64,000 nt of DNA from Paenibacillus timonensis (GTDB lineage Bacteria; Bacillota; Bacilli; Paenibacillales; Paenibacillaceae). This document shows, piece after piece, positions 35,856 through 44,493 of this stretch (the first letter of the stretch is position 1; each line of letters begins with the position of its first letter). The position numbers were made by a program, and so were the translations under genes. Where the stretch lies: NCBI RefSeq assembly GCF_009725205.1, contig NZ_WNZY01000007.1, positions 62,001 through 126,000 on the forward strand. The letters run 5' to 3'. Under the pieces are notes generated by a model. The model ran no database searches. It saw only the letters and a program-made list of their open reading frames with translations, and was not told the origin of the DNA.

Positions 35856-35937
35856 AAAAGTTAATAAGTATAAAATCGTTACTCACCACCAGATGTTAGA
35901 CTCAGCTAATGACTATTATAGAAAGAAATTCGGACAT

Positions 35938-35944
35938 TGTCGAA
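35938..35944 (+). promoter_or_regulatory. Spo0A-box-like sequence upstream of the DivIVA-like gene
   Basis: TGTCGAA inside ATTGTCGAAT, flanked by a partial mirror (ATTCGG at 35928-35933). Lies in the divergent region between the TagO-type gene and the DivIVA-like gene. Motif only. Confidence 0.3.
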
Positions 35945-36076
35945 TACTTGTATCACTCGCTGCATACCGTGAAGATGAACGGAAGGCCAAAAATGTGGTA
36001 CATTATAAAAGATACGATTGCTTTTGCAAGGAAACGCGTTTTATAACCTTTTTAGGCAGGTACGGAGGGATTTGGA

Positions 36077-36460
36077 ATGCAAGACGAATACGCGCGCAAA
36101 CTGGAAGATCAAAAAAGCCTGTTTCGGCAACTAGGGATCAAACTGGATGCGCTCTCCATTCATGAAAAAGATTTCGACGCCAAGATGCGGGGCTACGATA
36201 AGGAGGAAGTCGACCGATTCCTGGATGACATTATCGTCGATTACGAGCGCTTCTACGATATCATTACCGATCTGCTGGACAAATATAAAGAAATCCAGCG
36301 TCGGCAAGCTTATTGGGAAGAGGAAAAGAAGGCGATGGCTGCCCGCAAACCACAGTTTGATCTGGAGAATGCGGTGGACCGCAGACTGGTGGAGGATGGC
36401 ATTCGCCAAATGGAAAGAAGCTTGGAGCAGTTTAAGCTGCATATCCGCAGCGAAAGATAA
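36077..36460 (+). CDS. DivIVA-domain protein (GpsB-like)
   Basis: 127 residues; ATG 36077 with TACGGAGGG upstream. Residues about 30-65 carry the DivIVA/GpsB lipid-binding signature ([26 protein letters not shown]). Then comes a coiled coil (about 65-95) and a short C-terminal helix ([21 protein letters not shown]), close to GpsB length (about 100) and far shorter than DivIVA. GpsB-type proteins recruit penicillin-binding proteins to the division site. The extra 15-20 N-terminal residues ([17 protein letters not shown]) are unusual for GpsB. Confidence 0.8.
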   Translation: MQDEYARKLEDQKSLFRQLGIKLDALSIHEKDFDAKMRGYDKEEVDRFLDDIIVDYERFYDIITDLLDKYKEIQRRQAYWEEEKKAMAARKPQFDLENAVDRRLVEDGIRQMERSLEQFKLHIRSER

Positions 36461-36464
36461 TACC

Positions 36465-36504
36465 AAAGGACCGAATCGGACGATTTTTTCCGGTTCGGTC
36501 CTTT
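36465..36504 (+). terminator. terminator-like hairpin after DivIVA-like gene
   Basis: 15-bp stem with one G-U pair (36465-36479 with 36490-36504). The loop contains six T and no T tract follows, so termination efficiency is uncertain. Confidence 0.6.
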
Positions 36505-36581
36505 GCATATGAAGGATGAAAGAGGTACAGAATAGACCTGATGGTTTTTGGAATTTCATGTGATGTTCATGAAGCAAGTGG

Positions 36582-36636
36582 TTGCATCTCTGAAAGCGGA
36601 GTGGTATGATATAAACAAGATTTAGATTTAGTCTAA
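36582..36636 (+). promoter_or_regulatory. dps promoter with PerR/Fur-like box
   Basis: TTGCAT (36582-36587), 17-bp spacer, TATGAT (36605-36610). Immediately downstream, TTAGATTTAGTCTAA (36622-36636) is a 7-1-7 inverted repeat with one mismatch, agreeing with the PerR box TTATAATNATTATAA at 10 of 14 positions. Position over the start site fits repression. MrgA/Dps genes are classic PerR targets. Confidence 0.55.
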
Positions 36637-36714
36637 ATTTAAAGCATTTCAATCAGGAGACCCATTAGACGGATTGCACTTCAAATTTTGATATGGTGAA
36701 TGGAGGAAATAACG

Positions 36715-37179
36715 ATGGCAAACCAAACAATGACACAAGCAGATCAAGAACTGCAAAAACAACTGAACCTGCAAATCGCAAACTGGACGGTAATGTACAC
36801 GAAACTGCACAATTTCCACTGGTTCGTGAAAGGCCCGAACTTCTTTACGCTCCATGAGAAATTTGAATCCTTCTACAACGAAACGGCAGGTTATATCGAC
36901 GATATCGCCGAACGCCTGCTGGCAATTGGCGGCACACCCGTGGCAACCCTGCGCGAATCCCTTGCACTTGCCAGCATTTCCGAAGCGAGCGGCAAGGAGT
37001 CTGCGGATGAGATGGTGGCTGCCGTGATCGCTGATTTTGAGAAATTGGGCAGCGAACTGAAGGATGGCATGGAAGCAGCGGCAAGATCGGAAGACGAAGC
37101 GACCAGTGACCTGCTGCTCGGCATTGTATCCGCGCTCGAGAAACACCGCTGGATGCTGAATGCTTATCTTGGCAAATAA
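36715..37179 (+). CDS. dps: Dps-family DNA-protecting ferritin-like protein
   Basis: 154 residues from ATG 36715 (TGGAGG 8 bp upstream; an in-frame ATG at 36700 overlaps that site). Four-helix ferritin-like bundle with the inter-subunit ferroxidase residues: His in KLHNFHWFVKG and Asp/Glu in HEKFESFYNE and IDDIAERLLAIGG. Stores iron using peroxide and protects DNA. Transcribed alone from a promoter with a PerR-like box. Confidence 0.95.
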   Translation: MANQTMTQADQELQKQLNLQIANWTVMYTKLHNFHWFVKGPNFFTLHEKFESFYNETAGYIDDIAERLLAIGGTPVATLRESLALASISEASGKESADEMVAAVIADFEKLGSELKDGMEAAARSEDEATSDLLLGIVSALEKHRWMLNAYLGK

Positions 37180-37196
37180 GACCTGATGGTTATAGA

Positions 37197-37242
37197 AAGA
37201 CCTTGCCCAAGCGAATGAAGGCTTGTTGGGCAAGGTCTTTTT
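37197..37242. terminator. bidirectional terminator between dps and chemoreceptor gene
   Basis: Perfect 14-bp stem (37197-37210 with 37226-37239), followed by TTT on the plus strand. Confidence 0.85.
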
Positions 37243-37254
37243 GCTATTGTTGGG

Positions 37255-38952
37255 TCAAATCACTTTGAAGCGTTCGATCAAGGTGTGTAGCTTGTCCGAC
37301 AAGCCGGAAAGGAAGCTGGCTGAAGCGTCAACCTCCTGCATGGCGGCCAATTGCTCCTCAGAGGCTGCCGACATGTTCTGTGCGCTGATTGCCGTATCGC
37401 CCGCAAAACGAACAATTTCTTCAATGGATTGCACCAGTCTTTGCGAGTGATCGGACAAGTGGCGAACGCCTTCACTGACATCGGCAATCGACTCCGCGGT
37501 GTACTGTGCTGAGGTTTGGATGTCTGCAAAGGAGGCTCCGGCGCTTCGCACCAGCTCGGAGCTGCGTTTCGTTTCGCGTACGGTCACATCCATCGCTTCT
37601 CCGGTGAGTTCCACCCGTCTGACGATATGGGCGATGAGTTCGGCAATTTGCTGCGCCGAAACGGCGGAACGCTCAGCCAGTTTACGGACCGAGGAAGCAA
37701 CAACGGCAAATCCGCTGCCGTATTCTCCAGCTCGGGCCGCTTCAATCGAAGCGTTTAACGCAAGCAAATTCGTCTCGGCTGCAATATCGGTCATAATATC
37801 GAGTATACTCTGCACCTCTTTGGAATGGGTGCCCAGCTCTTCGATGATTGCGGAGAGGTGAACGATTTGGGCTTCCATCGTCGCCATCTGCTTCACGCCT
37901 AACTCAATAGCCTGTCCTCCGTGGTTGGATGCAGCGGAGACCTGCTCGGCTGATTCAGAGACCCCTTCGGCATGACGTGCGATATGCTTGATCTGTTCGG
38001 ACATCGCGCGAAGCATCGCCGACCCGGATTCCAGGTTTTGCTGCTGCAGTTCTGCGCCTTCGGCAAGAGACAATGTGATCCCCACAGTTTGCTCGCTAGC
38101 CTTCCCGGTTTGTTGTGCGCTGGCAGATAGCTCCTGCGAGGAGGAAGCGACCTGCATCGATGTATCGTTGACTTCGGTGATCAACTGTCGCAAGCTGCCA
38201 ACCATCATCGCGAAATTGCGCGTCAATTTGCCGATCTCGTCTTGGCTGCTAAGAAGGTGCGTCTGAACGGTCAAATCTCCGTTAGCCACTTGTTCCACAT
38301 GCCGGGATAGCGTTTCGAGTGGACGAATCATTCGGTGGATAAAGAAATACACGAATATAACCGCGGCAAGCAGGACGCCCCCTCCGATGAGGAACGGAAG
38401 GAGCAGGATGTCGCGCGTTCGTTCCCCAATGATGGACGCGTCAAAGTTGATGACCATTAATCCGACGATCTCTTGATTCGGATCGTGATTTTTGTAGATG
38501 GGACCATAGCCGCTAAGCAGCTTCACACCGTCATAAGAATACACCTTCGTATATACGGAATGTTTCATCTGGAGAATCATGTCCCTATCCTGCGCGCTGA
38601 AATAAAAAGCATCTCCGGCTTTGTATCCCCGGCTTTGGAGGTTCTGATCGGCGGCGAGAATGGTACCGTCGAGTGACATCAGGAACACTTCTTTGAATAG
38701 CGGTTTATGTTCGACCGTCCAGTTTAGCCGCTTTTCGAGCTCCGCAAGGCTGGTACGGTCTCCTTCAGCGAGCTGTGCGATCGCTTCTGGATCGACGAGC
38801 CCGGTCGTGATATTGGCACAGCCCACGGTTTCGATTCCGACGGACTTTTCCACCTGGCGGTACGTCATCTGATACCCAAATAACCCGATCAGCGAACCGA
38901 TCAGGATAAGAAGTCCAATCAGTACAGAGGTAATTTTTTGTGCAAAGCTCAT
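37255..38952 (-). CDS. methyl-accepting chemotaxis protein, second
   Basis: 565 residues. Helix 1 (about 9-29), a single Cache-type extracellular domain (30-190, with [13 protein letters not shown] and YGPIYKNH), helix 2 (about 195-217), HAMP ([24 protein letters not shown]), then the methylation helices. The tip [20 protein letters not shown] is canonical with an unusual Tyr before Gly-Ser. No linked che genes. Control region shared with divergent thpR holds a Spo0A box. Confidence 0.92.
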   Translation of the reverse strand: MSFAQKITSVLIGLLILIGSLIGLFGYQMTYRQVEKSVGIETVGCANITTGLVDPEAIAQLAEGDRTSLAELEKRLNWTVEHKPLFKEVFLMSLDGTILAADQNLQSRGYKAGDAFYFSAQDRDMILQMKHSVYTKVYSYDGVKLLSGYGPIYKNHDPNQEIVGLMVINFDASIIGERTRDILLLPFLIGGGVLLAAVIFVYFFIHRMIRPLETLSRHVEQVANGDLTVQTHLLSSQDEIGKLTRNFAMMVGSLRQLITEVNDTSMQVASSSQELSASAQQTGKASEQTVGITLSLAEGAELQQQNLESGSAMLRAMSEQIKHIARHAEGVSESAEQVSAASNHGGQAIELGVKQMATMEAQIVHLSAIIEELGTHSKEVQSILDIMTDIAAETNLLALNASIEAARAGEYGSGFAVVASSVRKLAERSAVSAQQIAELIAHIVRRVELTGEAMDVTVRETKRSSELVRSAGASFADIQTSAQYTAESIADVSEGVRHLSDHSQRLVQSIEEIVRFAGDTAISAQNMSAASEEQLAAMQEVDASASFLSGLSDKLHTLIERFKVI

Positions 38953-39055
38953 ATTCCATCTCCCGTCAATAAGGCTTGATGACTGTATATGTAAGTAGCA
39001 CTAAGACACATTATATAGAGAATAGATTTGCGGGATGTAATCAATCGCACTTCAA

Positions 39056-39064
39056 TTTGTCGAA
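39056..39064 (+). promoter_or_regulatory. Spo0A-box consensus between chemoreceptor gene and thpR
   Basis: TTTGTCGAA followed by AAAAA, an exact match to the extended Spo0A box. It is 104 bp before the chemoreceptor start and 45 bp before thpR. Spo0A often represses motility genes, which would fit the chemoreceptor. Confidence 0.45.
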
Positions 39065-39108
39065 AAAAATGAATAAATTGAGAAAAATATCACAGTAGGT
39101 GACAAACG

Positions 39109-39678
39109 ATGTCAGGAAATGATGAAAAATGGAGATTGTTTATCGCGGTGCCCCTTCCACTGGAGGTAAAACAAAAACTCGAGGCATGGTGTAGAGAGCA
39201 ACAGGCATTCCTTCCATTCAAAAAATGGGTGCATGCCGGGGACTATCACATTACTGTTCAGTTTCTGGGTGACACTTCGCCGAAACGTCTGGATGAATTA
39301 ACAGCTTCAATCGAGCGGTCGGCAAAGGGGGCGACTCCATTTGGCTTGCAAGCGATGGGGATTGGCACCTTTGGACGGCCGTCAAGCCCCAGCGTGCTTT
39401 GGGCCGGCGTACGCGGAGAGGTAACCGAGCTGGAAAGCCTCTATAGCAAGGTTACTTCGGAGAATCGTTCTCTCGGCTTTGAGCCGGAAGAACGGCGATT
39501 CAGCCCGCATATTACGCTGGCTCGGAAGTTTCGGGAGGAAACCCAAATAGACCCGCAGAGTCTGCAGGCCTTATCAGCGGATTTCGGCCACTGGACGGCT
39601 GATCGGTTGGTCATCTATCGGACGCATATGCATGAGCGCCCGATGTACGAAGTGGTCGGGACGGCGGAGTTGGGTTAG
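39109..39678 (+). CDS. thpR: RNA 2',3'-cyclic phosphodiesterase (ThpR/LigT)
   Basis: 189 residues of the 2H phosphoesterase superfamily. The two HxTx motifs are DYHITVQFLGD and SPHITLARK. Converts RNA 2',3'-cyclic phosphates to 2'-phosphates; cytosolic. ATG preceded by AGTAGGTGAC. Its 3' end overlaps the convergent glycolipid synthase gene by 4 bp. Confidence 0.92.
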   Translation: MSGNDEKWRLFIAVPLPLEVKQKLEAWCREQQAFLPFKKWVHAGDYHITVQFLGDTSPKRLDELTASIERSAKGATPFGLQAMGIGTFGRPSSPSVLWAGVRGEVTELESLYSKVTSENRSLGFEPEERRFSPHITLARKFREETQIDPQSLQALSADFGHWTADRLVIYRTHMHERPMYEVVGTAELG

Positions 39679-40862
39679 TTGGCCCGCTGTTCAGCAGGGC
39701 CGGCCGTTTGCAGACGTACGCGGGCCGGGGCGACGATCGCACGGAGCAAGTTGATGACGGCTCCCGCGCAGAGGTCAGGCCGATATCCGCTTTGCCGCGC
39801 TGCCGATTCCGGCACGGTCCGGTCGCCTGCGGCGTGCCGGTCACAGATGGCTTCAAACCAGACGTCCAAAACGTTCGGAGAATCCAGCTCGGCGCCAAAC
39901 CCGCGCTTAACAAAATATTCGCGGTTCTTTTCCTCCTGGCCGGGGATCGATTCGAAGAACAACATCGGAATGCCTTTGGCCATCCCCTCGGTACAGGTCA
40001 TTCCGCCAGGTTTCGTAATGAGAAGATCGGAGGCGTCCATCCATTTGCCGATCTCCCGCGTAAATCCGATCACCTTGATATTCGGGTGCTGAAGAGCGGG
40101 GTGGGCTCGCAGTTTCGCGGCGAGCTTCTCGTTACTGCCCATGCAGCAGACGATCTGGATTTCCTCGCGCCAGGCAGCCAGTTTCGCTAATAGCTCCTCA
40201 CTAAACAGCAATCCCCACCCGCCACCCATCACGAGGGCGGTCGGCATATTTTTCAACCCCAAATCCTCCCGGGCGGACGCCTTCTCTTGCTTGCTCCAAA
40301 AATCCGGGTGCACGGGAATGCCCGTGACCTGTATCTTGTAAGGAGCCACGCCGCGCTGGACGAGCAGTGCCTTGACTTCGGGCGCGGAGACGAGATACTG
40401 GTCAACTCCGGGACTCATCCAGGAGCCGTGGGCATCATAGTCTGTGATCAGCGTGCAAAGCGGCACGTCCAGGCCTGCGGCCAGCTTAAGGTAGGAAACG
40501 ATGGCGCTCGGGATCGGATGCGTGCAAACGATCAGGTCGGGCTGAAGCTGCGCGATGACGTCGGCTGCGTGCTGATAGAACATTTTGTGCAGAGCCAAAC
40601 GGGTAAACCGGCTTACCGGTTTCTCGTACTTGTGTTTATAAAATAAGCCAACTAACGCGGGGCTGGTATTTACCGTCATCCGATAGGCGGAGAGAATCAA
40701 TGGCGCCACGGTTGGATTCAAAAACGAACCTAACTCCAACACCTTCGTCCGGATTTGCGGATCCATTCGTTTTAGCCCTGCTGCCAGCGCATGTCCGGCT
40801 TGTGTATGCCCGCTTCCGAAGCCTTCCGATAAGATCAACACTCTTCTTTTTCGCATCTTCAT
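39675..40862 (-). CDS. diacylglycerol glucosyltransferase, UgtP/MGDG-synthase type
   Basis: About 395 residues. N-terminal MGDG synthase domain (RVLILSEGFGSGHTQAGHAL) and C-terminal glycosyltransferase 28 domain with LITKPGGMTCTEGMAKGIPML for nucleotide-sugar binding. Family members transfer glucose or galactose to diacylglycerol to make glycolipid and lipoteichoic acid anchors; peripheral at the membrane. ATG 40862 or 40856 fits the AGGTG site (the latter with better spacing); a TTG at 40877 overlaps it. Confidence 0.85.
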   Translation of the reverse strand: MKMRKRRVLILSEGFGSGHTQAGHALAAGLKRMDPQIRTKVLELGSFLNPTVAPLILSAYRMTVNTSPALVGLFYKHKYEKPVSRFTRLALHKMFYQHAADVIAQLQPDLIVCTHPIPSAIVSYLKLAAGLDVPLCTLITDYDAHGSWMSPGVDQYLVSAPEVKALLVQRGVAPYKIQVTGIPVHPDFWSKQEKASAREDLGLKNMPTALVMGGGWGLLFSEELLAKLAAWREEIQIVCCMGSNEKLAAKLRAHPALQHPNIKVIGFTREIGKWMDASDLLITKPGGMTCTEGMAKGIPMLFFESIPGQEEKNREYFVKRGFGAELDSPNVLDVWFEAICDRHAAGDRTVPESAARQSGYRPDLCAGAVINLLRAIVAPARVRLQTAGPAEQRAN

Positions 40863-41163
40863 TTCACCTGCTTCCAAGATAGTTCCGTTTCATTGCCTCT
40901 GATACTAAGTTTATGTTGTTTATATGCTGGATTAAAGAGGCTCCGGACGGGTGAGCCGACTGGACTTAGGTCGGGGGGACGGCAGGGGGAGTCGAGGCGT
41001 GGGACAAGCAAATGAAAACAAATGAAAAAAACTGAAAAAACAGCTTGCATTTCGGATACGGGAGGAGTAAAGTAGGGAATGACCAAATGACCGGAATTGA
41101 ATTTTAGTCATTTACGGCCGATATAATGAGAATCGACAATTCCAACGCAGGGAGGTGACAAGG
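40863..41163. promoter_or_regulatory. divergent control region of glycolipid synthase and tetR-yhgE, with operator-like repeats
   Basis: Contains TATAAT (41122-41127) for the tetR gene. Inverted repeat AAATGAC (41085-41091) and GTCATTT (41107-41113), with a further AATGACC copy at 41078-41084, sits over the -35 area and is a plausible autoregulatory operator for the TetR protein. The left part (40880-41040) is purine-rich with A tracts and no recognised element. Confidence 0.45.
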
Positions 41164-41751
41164 ATGGCTGTGGTAGATCGCCGTAAACTCGTAATCGAAG
41201 CGGCAGAGAAGTCCTTTGCTTTATTCGGCTACAAAGCAACGACGATGGACCATGTGGCGAAAATTGCAAATGTGGCCAAAGGAACGATCTACACCTTCTT
41301 CACGAACAAGGAGGAGCTGTTCGATGAAATTCTGCGTTCCGTCATCACGGAAATGAAGCGGGTCATCGAACCGGAGATTGACGAGGAGAAGACTTTCTTC
41401 GAGAACTTGCACCGAGCGATGGATGCGCTGCTGGAATTCCGCAGCGAGCATGAGCTCCTAATCAAGTTATCCCAAGAGGTGCGCGATTTCGGAACTCCGA
41501 AGGCCCGGGAGGGTTTGGAGCAGATCGAGAACGCGATTCTGGAGTATCTGGAGCGTCATCTGTCTCGGGCCGCCAGACGGGAGGAGATTCGCCCGTTTGA
41601 TCCTAAGCTGGTCGCTTTTGTCGTGTTTAAGCTGTATATCGCGATAACATCGGACTGGAACAAAAACAATGAGCCTTTGAGTAAAGAACAAATCAAGGAG
41701 TTTATCCGCGACTTTCTAGCAGGAGGCTTACTTCTGCCGGCGAGAGCATAA
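41164..41751 (+). CDS. TetR-family transcriptional regulator
   Basis: 195 residues from ATG 41164 (GGGAGGTGA upstream; a GTG at 41155 lies inside that site). N-terminal TetR helix-turn-helix (AAEKSFALFGYKATTMDHVA, VAKGTIYTFFTNKEELFDEI) and a helical ligand/dimer domain. It precedes the YhgE gene by 53 bp, the same order as yhgD-yhgE in Bacillus, so it probably controls that membrane protein. Ligand unknown. Confidence 0.92.
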   Translation: MAVVDRRKLVIEAAEKSFALFGYKATTMDHVAKIANVAKGTIYTFFTNKEELFDEILRSVITEMKRVIEPEIDEEKTFFENLHRAMDALLEFRSEHELLIKLSQEVRDFGTPKAREGLEQIENAILEYLERHLSRAARREEIRPFDPKLVAFVVFKLYIAITSDWNKNNEPLSKEQIKEFIRDFLAGGLLLPARA

Positions 41752-41804
41752 AGGAACCGATCAACTATTAGAGAAAGAAGCCACCAAGGGGAGAGAAAGC
41801 AAAA

Positions 41805-43994
41805 ATGAAATCATTAAGCGTATTTTTCAAGGATATGGGAGCCACCTTCAAGAATCCTAAAGTGTTCATCCCGATTCTTGTCGTGCTGTTCATTCCCGTT
41901 CTGTACAGCGGCATGTTCCTGACGGCCTTCTGGGATCCATACGGGAAGATGAACGAGCTGCCGGTTGCGGTGGTGAACGAAGACCAAGGGGCACAGTACG
42001 AGGGGAAAGAACTCAAAGCCGGTGAGGATCTCGTAACCGAGCTGAAGAAAAGCGACGATTTTCGGTGGGAATTCGTCACTCGCGAGCAAGCGGAAACCGG
42101 AATGAAGAACAACGACTACTACATGACCATCGTAATTCCGGACAATTTCTCGTCGCAAGCGACCACGCTGATGGATGAGAATCCAACGCCGGCACAGCTG
42201 ATCTTCGAACCGAATGAGGGCTATAACTTCCTCGCAGCGCAAATCGGCGGCACGGCAGTCAAGGAAATCAAATCGAAAGTTTCCGCCAAGGTGACGGAAG
42301 CTTATACGGAAACCTTGTTCGACCAAGTGGAGAAGATTTCCGGCGGACTCAGCGACGCCGGCAGCGGTGCCAGCACCCTGAACGATGGGGCGGCCAAGCT
42401 TGACGACGGCACGAAGAAGCTGAAGGAGAATCTAGCCAAACTGGTTGATGGCACGATGAAACTGGAGAATGGCGTTGCACCGTTGGAGAAAGGCACGCAG
42501 TCACTGTACCAAGGCATCAATGAGGTCAAAACCGGGGCCAGCGGCTTGGCTAGCGGTTTGACGCAGTTGGAAGCGGCAAATCAGCAGTTGGAGAATGGGG
42601 CCAAAGAGGCGCATCAAGGCGGCACGCAGCTGCAAGCAGGGCTTCAGTCGTCACTTGAAGGCGCGAAGAAGCTGCAAGCTGGCCTAGAAGCGTCCGAGCA
42701 AGGCAGCGCCCAACTGCAGACCGGTTTGGAATCGTCGGTTCAAGGCAGCGCGAAAGTGGCTGCGGGCGCTAACAGCGTTGCGCAAGGCCTGGAGCAGCTC
42801 GCCCAATCGAATCCAGAACTAGCGAAGAGCGCTGCGGTGCAACAGCTGGTCGCGGCCAGCAAGGCAGTGGCCCAAGGCAGTGAACAGCTGCACCAAGGCA
42901 ACCAACAGCTGCTGCAAGGCAGCCAAAATCTGCATAGCGCCCAGCAACAACTGGCCCAAGGCGGTCAACAATTGGCGGCGGGCCAAGAGCAACTGCTGCA
43001 AGGCGCGACGCGGTTGAATGCAGGACAAGAGCAGTTGGCAAGCGGCCTTGAACTGTTTGGCAGCAAGCTTTCAGAAGCGAAGGCCGGTGGACAGAAACTC
43101 GCGAGCGGTGCCGGACAACTTAGCGCTGGCGCGAAACAATTGCTTGGCGGCGTCGAGCAATTGTCCGGTGGCGTAGGCACGCTGGCTGACGGCTCCAAGC
43201 AGTTGGACGCAGGTGCCGGCGAGTTGAAGAACGGCATGGATCAACTGACGGAAGGTTCGGGCGAGTTGGCTTCGAAGCTGACCGATGCGGCAGAACAAAC
43301 GTCCGGCGTGAAGAAAACCGACGCGCTTGTGAACATGTATGCTGAGCCGATTGAAATCAACGAGCAGAAGGTCAACGAAGTGCCAAACTACGGGACCGGA
43401 TTTGCTCCATACTTCCTGTCGCTCGGTCTGTTCGTCGGGGCGTTGATTTCGACGCTGGTCGTACCAGTACGGGGAACCTCGGTGGCGGAAGCCAGCGGCT
43501 GGAACCGATTCGTGAGCCGTTCGATGGCTTTTGCAGGGATGAGCCTTATTCAGTCCCTACTGGCCGTCGTCCTGGTCTTGTACGGACTGGGGCTTGAGGT
43601 GAAGAGTGTTCCGCTCTTCTATTTGTTCGCCTTTATCACCAGCTTGTGTTACATGTTCATCATTCAAGCGCTGGTGACCTGGTTGGAGAACCCGGGACGG
43701 TTCTTGGCTATCCTCATGCTGATCTTCCAACTGACGACCAGCGCCGGGACATTCCCGCTCGAATTGATTCCGAACTGGATGAAAGCCTTCAACCCAATCC
43801 TGCCGATGACATACAGCGTCAAAGGCTTCAAAGCGGTCATCTCAACCGGCGATATGCCGATTGCTTGGGAGAACATCGGCTTGCTGGCCGCGTTTGGCGT
43901 CGTATTCCTGGCGATTACGCTGGTGTACTTCATGCGCCATGAACGCAGCGCGGACGTTAGTCCCGAAGCCAATCTGAGCGTCCAATCGCATTAA
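41805..43994 (+). CDS. YhgE/Pip-domain membrane protein
   Basis: 729 residues. One N-terminal helix (about 18-40) with the Pip motif (VAVVNEDQGAQYEGKEL). A very long extracellular region (about 160-510) is made of heptad-like G-x-x-Q-L-x-x-G repeats rich in Gln, Ala and Gly. Five C-terminal helices follow (about 530-715, ABC-2-like). The family includes the Lactococcus phage infection protein Pip and is related to EsaA of type VII secretion. The coiled repeat would project a rod from the membrane. RBS AAGGGGAGAG. Ends at a terminator. Confidence 0.88.
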   Translation: MKSLSVFFKDMGATFKNPKVFIPILVVLFIPVLYSGMFLTAFWDPYGKMNELPVAVVNEDQGAQYEGKELKAGEDLVTELKKSDDFRWEFVTREQAETGMKNNDYYMTIVIPDNFSSQATTLMDENPTPAQLIFEPNEGYNFLAAQIGGTAVKEIKSKVSAKVTEAYTETLFDQVEKISGGLSDAGSGASTLNDGAAKLDDGTKKLKENLAKLVDGTMKLENGVAPLEKGTQSLYQGINEVKTGASGLASGLTQLEAANQQLENGAKEAHQGGTQLQAGLQSSLEGAKKLQAGLEASEQGSAQLQTGLESSVQGSAKVAAGANSVAQGLEQLAQSNPELAKSAAVQQLVAASKAVAQGSEQLHQGNQQLLQGSQNLHSAQQQLAQGGQQLAAGQEQLLQGATRLNAGQEQLASGLELFGSKLSEAKAGGQKLASGAGQLSAGAKQLLGGVEQLSGGVGTLADGSKQLDAGAGELKNGMDQLTEGSGELASKLTDAAEQTSGVKKTDALVNMYAEPIEINEQKVNEVPNYGTGFAPYFLSLGLFVGALISTLVVPVRGTSVAEASGWNRFVSRSMAFAGMSLIQSLLAVVLVLYGLGLEVKSVPLFYLFAFITSLCYMFIIQALVTWLENPGRFLAILMLIFQLTTSAGTFPLELIPNWMKAFNPILPMTYSVKGFKAVISTGDMPIAWENIGLLAAFGVVFLAITLVYFMRHERSADVSPEANLSVQSH

Positions 43995-44012
43995 TCGTAA
44001 TTATATCGAAAT

Positions 44013-44054
44013 AAAAGATCCGCTCTCCGGATATCCGGTGGGCGGATCTTTTTT
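44013..44054 (+). terminator. terminator of tetR-yhgE
   Basis: Stem AAGATCCGC/GCGGATCTT (44015-44023 with 44042-44050) with inner CCGGATATCCGG palindrome and a following T tract. Confidence 0.85.
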
Positions 44055-44493
44055 GCATTGGGCATGCGCTGCCGTCAGGTTGATGGTCTTTATCGAACGC
44101 TTCCACGATTATCCCGAATGATCAGGATACAGGGTCACCGCCCTCCCTGGAGGGGAGAACACGCGAGGGGGATAAATCAATGTTTTCCCTTCACAGGATT
44201 TCACGCCTCCCCCCTTAATGAAAGGGATAATGGTGCAAACAGCCAAGCAGGACAACAATCCGGCTTCATTTGGTGACGCTTTCGAGGCAAAATCGCCCTG
44301 TCATGGCCTGAAAGTTCTAATCAATAGTGCAAAATAAAGAGAATATAATGCAAAAACAGACGTGACATTTTCCGTTAGAATAGTAAGAAAGATTGATCCG
44401 GGCTTATCCGGCACTGTGTCGTGGCATGAAGAATGATCTATATATATTCGCTTATGATGTTTGAACTACCTCTAAATAGAAAGGTTGCGTCAG
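44055..44493 (+). other. long leader before gltB with a possible structured RNA element
   Basis: About 440 bp without a gene. Between 44129 and 44301 several complementary segments nest: ACAGGG (44129-44134) with CCCTGT (44296-44301), GTCACC (44134-44139) with GGTGAC (44272-44277), GAGGGGG (44165-44171) with CCCCCTT (44210-44216), and AGCC with GGCT near 44242 and 44263. I do not recognise any riboswitch or T-box class. A TATAAT at 44344-44349 could be the gltB promoter, with no good -35. The rest (44350-44493) is AT-rich. Confidence 0.35.

Noticed and set aside
44055..44493. T-box or known riboswitch upstream of gltB
   Set aside because: The string near 44133 resembles a T-box fragment but lacks TGGNACCGCG and the specifier loop; no c-di-GMP, glycine, lysine or ydaO signature found.
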